Positions 7,663-11,463 of a stretch of 11,463 nucleotides of DNA are shown here, piece by piece. The translations under genes were made by a program, and so were the position numbers. Under the pieces are notes generated by a model, which saw nothing but the letters and a program-made list of their open reading frames with translations, searched no databases and was not told where the DNA came from. Position 1 is the stretch's first letter. Every line of letters begins with the position of its first letter. The DNA is from an uncultured Flavobacteriaceae bacterium (GTDB lineage Bacteria; Bacteroidota; Bacteroidia; Flavobacteriales; Flavobacteriaceae): positions 1 through 11,463 of the forward strand of contig CALITN010000086.1 of NCBI GenBank assembly GCA_938041595.1, written 5' to 3'.

Positions 7663-8876
7663 AAGAACGCGTTGCTGAGATTCGAGCTGACTTCCCCATC
7701 CTCTCTCGTGAGGTCAATGGAAGTCCCTTGGTGTATCTCGACAATGCCGCCACTTCTCAAACTCCTCAGGCTGTCATTGACGTTATTGTGGACTATTACG
7801 CCCGATACAATGCCAATATCCATCGGGGGGTCCATGCGTTGAGCCAGGAAGCGACAGATGCCTATGAAAAGGCACGGCAAACGATCCAAACACATTTCAA
7901 TGCAGCGCACGCTCATGAAGTGATATTAACCTCGGGAACTACCCATAGTATCAATATCGTGGCCTCTGGGTATTCTGCACTATTGAAGGCTGGTGATGAA
8001 TTATTGATCTCAGCTTTGGAACACCATTCCAATATCGTCCCATGGCAGATGCTCTGTGAAAAAACAGGGGCACACCTTAAAGTAATCCCGATGCTTTCCG
8101 ACGGCACCTTGGATATGGATTCCTATACCGAATTACTGAGTGAACGCACTCAATTGGTTTTTGTTAACCAAGTATCAAACGCCCTAGGAACGGTCAATCC
8201 GATTTCAGCAATTGTTGCACAAGCGCATGGGGTAGGAGCCAAAGTATTGGTGGACGGTGCCCAAGCGGCTCCGCATATGGCTACCGACCTTCAAGCCCTC
8301 GACATCGACTATTACGTCACTTCGGCACACAAGCTCTGTGGCCCAACCGGTGTTGGGATGCTCTATGGAAAAACAGAGCTTCTTGAGACACTACCACCCT
8401 ATCAAGGGGGTGGAGAAATGATCGCTACGGTCACTTTTGAAAAAACAACCTATGCAGATTTACCGCACAAATTTGAGGCAGGAACCCCCAACATCGCTGG
8501 CGGCATTGCCTTTGGAGCCGCTTTGGATTATATCAATGGCATTGGATTAGAGGCTATTGCGGCCTATGAACAAGAATTACTTCAATATGCTACAGAACAG
8601 ATGAAAGGCATTGAAGGATTGCGCGTTTTTGGTGAAGCTCCCCAAAAGACAGCGGTGATCTCTTTTCTTGTAGGTGCCATTCACCCCTATGACATGGGAA
8701 GTATCCTTGACAAAATGGGAATTGCGGTTCGAACTGGGCATCATTGCGCACAACCTATCATGGATTTTTTCCAAATACCAGGTACCATCCGTGCATCTTT
8801 CTCGTTTTACAACACTTTTGAAGAAGTTGATCGATTGGTAGCTGGGGTAAAAAAAGCCCAAATGATGTTGGAATAA
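7659..8876 (+). CDS. sufS: Group II cysteine desulfurase SufS
   Basis: A 405-residue PLP enzyme that removes sulfur from cysteine as an enzyme-bound persulfide and releases alanine. The PLP lysine is K225 in TSAHKLCGPTG. The persulfide cysteine is C363 in RTGHHCAQP. Other fold-type I features are YLDNAATSQTP (26-36), NIHRGVHALS (53-62), EHHSNIVPW (121-129) and VDGAQAAPH (198-206). Length and both catalytic positions agree closely with the classic SufS family, including the short loop around the catalytic cysteine that makes the enzyme dependent on a partner. That partner, SufE, is encoded 16 bases downstream. A selenocysteine lyase activity is known for this family and cannot be excluded. Confidence 0.97.
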   Translation: MKERVAEIRADFPILSREVNGSPLVYLDNAATSQTPQAVIDVIVDYYARYNANIHRGVHALSQEATDAYEKARQTIQTHFNAAHAHEVILTSGTTHSINIVASGYSALLKAGDELLISALEHHSNIVPWQMLCEKTGAHLKVIPMLSDGTLDMDSYTELLSERTQLVFVNQVSNALGTVNPISAIVAQAHGVGAKVLVDGAQAAPHMATDLQALDIDYYVTSAHKLCGPTGVGMLYGKTELLETLPPYQGGGEMIATVTFEKTTYADLPHKFEAGTPNIAGGIAFGAALDYINGIGLEAIAAYEQELLQYATEQMKGIEGLRVFGEAPQKTAVISFLVGAIHPYDMGSILDKMGIAVRTGHHCAQPIMDFFQIPGTIRASFSFYNTFEEVDRLVAGVKKAQMMLE

Positions 8877-8892
8877 TTCCTAATTTTATAAT

Positions 8893-9318
8893 GTGTCAAC
8901 TATTCAAGAGATACAAGACGAAATCGTAGCAGAGTTTTCTTTTTTTGAGGACTGGATGCAACGCTATGAACACATGATTGAATTGGGGAAAACCTTGCCT
9001 TTGATTCAGCCTGAGCACAAAACTGAGGACAACATTATCAAAGGCTGCCAAAGCAAAGTATGGATTCATGCTGCGTTGGACAAAGACCAATTGGTTTTTA
9101 CTGCTGACTCCGATGCCATCATTACCAAAGGGATAATTGCCCTTTTAATTCGGGTTTTTTCGCATCAACCCCCGGCTGAAATATTGGCAGCCGATACAAG
9201 CTTTATCGATAAAATTGGATTGAAAGAACATCTGTCGCCCACACGAGCCAATGGCTTGCTGTCGATGATTAAACAAATGAAATTGTACGCTGTGGCCTAT
9301 CAAACCCAACTAAATTAA
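8893..9318 (+). CDS. sufE: SufE-type sulfur acceptor protein
   Basis: A 141-residue protein of the SufE/CsdE fold. GTG 8893 is taken as the start because it gives the family-like N-terminus MSTIQEIQDEIVAEFSFFED; the next in-frame ATG would cut off over 20 conserved residues. The catalytic cysteine is C52 in NIIKGCQSKVW. SufE takes the persulfide from SufS and passes it to SufB. The motif continues with DSDAIITKGIIALLIRVF, which is typical of the family. The GTG sits inside ATGTG, where the ATG at 8891 is in another frame and meets a stop after 12 codons. SufE rather than the zinc protein SufU is used here, which fits the SufS type. It is followed after 8 bases by the DUF59 gene. Confidence 0.95.
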   Translation: MSTIQEIQDEIVAEFSFFEDWMQRYEHMIELGKTLPLIQPEHKTEDNIIKGCQSKVWIHAALDKDQLVFTADSDAIITKGIIALLIRVFSHQPPAEILAADTSFIDKIGLKEHLSPTRANGLLSMIKQMKLYAVAYQTQLN

Positions 9319-9326
9319 ACCCTGTT

Positions 9327-9653
9327 ATGGCAGAAGTAACTGAAGAAACACAAGATTTAGGAGAAAAGATCGTACGGGTATTAAAGACCGTTTTTGATCC
9401 GGAAATCCCCGTTGATATTTATGAATTGGGCTTGATTTATGACGTCTTTGTCAATGAAGCAGATGAGGTAAAGGTCTTAATGACCCTCACCACTCCCAAT
9501 TGTCCTGTGGCGGAAACCCTTCCCCAGGAGGTAGAAGAAAAAGTAAAGTCCTTGGATGAGGTCAAAGATGCAGAGGTAGAAATTACATTTGATCCGCCCT
9601 GGTCACAAGACTTGATGAGCGAAGAAGCCAAACTGGAATTAGGATTGCTTTAG
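9327..9653 (+). CDS. sufT: DUF59/MIP18-family Fe-S maturation factor, SufT type
   Basis: A 108-residue protein consisting of one DUF59 (MIP18) domain. The hallmarks are DPEIPVDIYELGLIYDV (24-40), TLTTPNCPVAETLP with the conserved cysteine C59, and the C-terminal DPPWSQDLMSEEAKLELGLL. Bacterial SufT proteins assist maturation of Fe-S proteins in the cytoplasm, and eukaryotic relatives (MIP18/CIA2) act in cluster targeting; the exact step in bacteria is not settled. The related PaaD proteins are less likely given the SUF context. The N-terminus has a short acidic extension before the domain. The gene ends one base before the DUF2480 start, so the two are probably translated together. Confidence 0.9.
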   Translation: MAEVTEETQDLGEKIVRVLKTVFDPEIPVDIYELGLIYDVFVNEADEVKVLMTLTTPNCPVAETLPQEVEEKVKSLDEVKDAEVEITFDPPWSQDLMSEEAKLELGLL

Positions 9654-9654
9654 G

Positions 9655-10158
9655 ATGGAAGAGATTGTCAATCGGGTGGCGAAAAGCCCATTAATCACTA
9701 TTGATTTAGAAGAATTGCGTCCTTCTGGAAATCGCTTGGTTGTGGATTTAGCCCATTGGTTAGAATCGGGTTTTATCCTTCGTGAAAAAGAATTTCGTCA
9801 GGCACTGATCTCGCATGATTGGTCGCAATATCATAATCAATTTGTGGCTGTGCAATGCAGCAGTGAAGCCGTATTGCCTGCTTGGGCGTCCCTATTAGTC
9901 ACTACTTATTTACAAGCGGCGCAATTGGTGGTTTGGGGCGATATCCACCAGTTGGAGCAAGCGATTTATGATCAGGCCATCGCGGCTTTGGATAGCCAAA
10001 ACTATCATGGAAAACCCCTGATCATCAAAGGTTGTTCGGATCCCAGTGTTCCCCAATCGGCCTATATTAGACTGATTCGCAAATTGCAACCCATCGCCAA
10101 AAGTCTCTTTTTTGGTGAAGCCTGTTCCTCGGTACCGCTTTATAAGGCAAAAAAATAA
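9655..10158 (+). CDS. DUF2480 family protein of unknown function
   Basis: 167 residues, recognised as DUF2480, a family I know mainly from Bacteroidota. Family-like stretches are IVNRVAKSPLITIDLEE (4-20), the central HDWSQY (54-59) and QCSSEAVLPAWA, the C-terminal PLIIKGCSDPSVPQSAY (121-137), and FFGEACSSVPLYK (152-164). No signal peptide or membrane segment is visible, so the protein is probably cytoplasmic. Three cysteines, C68, C127 and C157, lie in the best-conserved stretches, each followed by Ser. The start is one base after the sufT stop, and it ends the SUF gene set. A role in Fe-S assembly or in binding a metal or cluster is inferred from position and cysteines only; no enzyme motif is recognised. 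Confidence 0.85.
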   Translation: MEEIVNRVAKSPLITIDLEELRPSGNRLVVDLAHWLESGFILREKEFRQALISHDWSQYHNQFVAVQCSSEAVLPAWASLLVTTYLQAAQLVVWGDIHQLEQAIYDQAIAALDSQNYHGKPLIIKGCSDPSVPQSAYIRLIRKLQPIAKSLFFGEACSSVPLYKAKK

Positions 10159-10163
10159 CGACT

Positions 10164-11438
10164 TTGTCAGCGCGCAAGCTTGTGATTCTTACCTATTATT
10201 GGCCTCCTTCTGGCGGTTCGGGGGTTCAACGTTGGGTCTATTTCACCCACTACCTCAAAACCCTTGGATGGGAACCCATTGTGATTACTTTGGATCCAAA
10301 ACAGGCTTCCTATCCGCAAGAGGATAAAAGTTTACAAGCCCTTACCCAAGACATTCGCATGATAAGAACACCAACTCGCGAGCCCATTCGCCGCTATGCG
10401 CGTTGGTTTGGAAAAGGAAGTATACCACAGGGAGAAGTACCCCAACTGCATTTTTTTCAACGGGTGGCTGCCTTTATTCGGGGTAATTTTTTTATTCCAG
10501 ATGCCCGAAAAGGCTGGATTCCTTTTGCCCAGAAAGCCTTGCGTACCATCTTGGAACAAGAAACGATTGATTGGGTAATTAGTACGGGACCACCCCATTC
10601 CACTCATTTGGCTGTGGAACCCTTGCGGCAAGCCTTTGACTTCCGATGGTTGGTGGATTTTCGTGATCCTTGGTCGGAACTGTTCTACAATCGTCAGTTT
10701 TATCGGTTGCCCTTTGCAGTTCGTAAAGACCAAGTGTATGAACAAAAGGTACTCCAACAAGCCGATGCCGTGCTAACCACCGTGGAGGGGGAACTCCACC
10801 AGAAGCTGCAAGCCAAAGCTCCCGCACAGCGTTTTTTTGCTTTACCAAACGGTTTTGATGCCGATGCTTTTACCAAACACCAGCGAAGTCAACGCCAAGG
10901 AGAGTTTCATTTGGTATATACCGGTTTACTGACCCATAACCAATCGTATCCCGCACTCTTAAAGGCCTTACAACAAATGAAGAGCAGCTTACCGCTCCGC
11001 ATTTCCTTGGCAGGGCAAATGGAGTTGTCTTTGGTAAAAGACTTTCAAACAGCCTTGCCGGAAGCCATAGTTGACTATCATGGTTATTTGACCCACGCAG
11101 AGGCTTTAGCCTTGATGCATACGGCTGATGTTCTGATTAATTTTATTTTTGAAGGCGCCCATACGCAAATGATCTCCGGTAAACTACTAGAGTATATGGC
11201 CACAGGTGTTCCCATCTTGTCGTTAGGGGATCCTCAGTCTGAAGCGGGTGAATTACTTGACCAAGGAACCGCCGCTGCTATGATTGCTCCTTCCGATACC
11301 CAGCAAATCATTGCCTTTTTGGAAAAAGCCCAACAGCAAAAAGGGCAGTGGATTAATGGTTTCTCGAATAAAAAAGACTGGACCCGAGAAGGAATCACAA
11401 AGCGATTGATTCACGAAATACTTCAAAAACCAGTCTAG
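10164..11438 (+). CDS. GT4-like glycosyltransferase
   Basis: About 424 residues from a TTG start at 10164. The frame has a stop at 10143-10145 and no ATG or GTG before the TTG, which gives the family-like N-terminus MSARKLVILTYYWPPSGGSG; a GTG at 10182 would remove part of the first strand. The N-terminal Rossmann half has WPPSGGSGVQRW (13-24) and STGPPHSTH. The C-terminal half has LVYTGLL, a DYHGYL strand, and the donor-binding region SGKLLEYMATGVPILSLG followed by EAGELL, as in GT-B family 4 enzymes that use nucleotide sugars. No membrane segment is seen. The sugar and acceptor cannot be told; surface polysaccharide or glycolipid synthesis is usual. It lies 5 bases after DUF2480 and may share the suf transcript, with no obvious functional link. 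Confidence 0.85.
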   Translation: MSARKLVILTYYWPPSGGSGVQRWVYFTHYLKTLGWEPIVITLDPKQASYPQEDKSLQALTQDIRMIRTPTREPIRRYARWFGKGSIPQGEVPQLHFFQRVAAFIRGNFFIPDARKGWIPFAQKALRTILEQETIDWVISTGPPHSTHLAVEPLRQAFDFRWLVDFRDPWSELFYNRQFYRLPFAVRKDQVYEQKVLQQADAVLTTVEGELHQKLQAKAPAQRFFALPNGFDADAFTKHQRSQRQGEFHLVYTGLLTHNQSYPALLKALQQMKSSLPLRISLAGQMELSLVKDFQTALPEAIVDYHGYLTHAEALALMHTADVLINFIFEGAHTQMISGKLLEYMATGVPILSLGDPQSEAGELLDQGTAAAMIAPSDTQQIIAFLEKAQQQKGQWINGFSNKKDWTREGITKRLIHEILQKPV

Positions 11439-11463
11439 TCCAAATTGGGATTGACTTCCCAGT
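11435..11463 (-). CDS. Possible C-terminal end of a convergent gene (truncated)
   Basis: On the minus strand the last bases read WEVNPNLD followed by TAG, whose complement (CTA, 11435-11437) overlaps the glycosyltransferase stop. Stop codons sharing a CTAG are common where convergent genes meet. Only eight codons are visible, so the product cannot be named and the call could be chance. No terminator is seen between the two. Confidence 0.2.

Noticed and set aside
10332..10848. Long open frames on the minus strand inside the glycosyltransferase gene
   Set aside because: No recognisable protein family or start context; they are reverse shadows of a well-supported gene.
1..11463. CRISPR array, tRNA or rRNA genes, insertion sequences or other mobile elements
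   Set aside because: No direct-repeat/spacer pattern, tRNA-like cloverleaf, transposase or terminal inverted repeats were seen; the region is compact chromosomal coding DNA.

Overview
The window looks like chromosomal DNA from a member of the Bacteroidota, most likely the Flavobacteriia. The reasons are an AT-leaning composition, few Shine-Dalgarno sites, a TAnnTTTG-type -7 promoter box, short-signal lipoproteins, and two family assignments typical of that phylum (choice-of-anchor B and DUF2480). Genus cannot be decided. All convincing complete genes are on the + strand and nearly every base is coding.

Region 1 (1-3697) is a tightly packed run of exported proteins. It starts with the C-terminal part of a choice-of-anchor B / LVIVD-repeat protein. 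Next come a lipoprotein with seven repeats that should form a seven-bladed beta-propeller, an MbnP-family lipoprotein, and a di-heme MauG/cytochrome c peroxidase-like lipoprotein that fits the MbnH partner of MbnP. In characterised systems MbnH oxidises a tryptophan of MbnP to kynurenine, which creates a copper site. No methanobactin genes are visible, so this looks like the stand-alone form of the pair, with propeller proteins as possible partners.

Region 2 (3698-3794) is the only sizeable control region. It holds a good -7 box, TATATTTG, but no recognisable -33 TTG, and some imperfect inverted repeats.

Region 3 (3795-10158) is a complete SUF iron-sulfur cluster assembly operon: sufA, sufB, sufC, sufD, sufS, sufE, a DUF59/SufT gene and a DUF2480 gene. 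Gaps run from a 4-base overlap to 16 bases. SufS with SufE supplies persulfide sulfur, SufBCD is the ATP-driven scaffold, SufA is an A-type carrier, and SufT is a probable maturation or targeting factor. DUF2480 has no known function, but its position and three cysteines make it a candidate accessory protein. No Rrf2/IscR or SufR regulator gene is present in the window.

Region 4 (10164-11463) is a GT4-like glycosyltransferase that starts at a TTG codon 5 bases after the DUF2480 stop. It may be read through from the suf operon. The last 25 bases may hold the C-terminal end of a convergent gene.

The SUF operon is well known. The least described parts are the MbnP/MbnH/propeller cluster and the DUF2480 protein.
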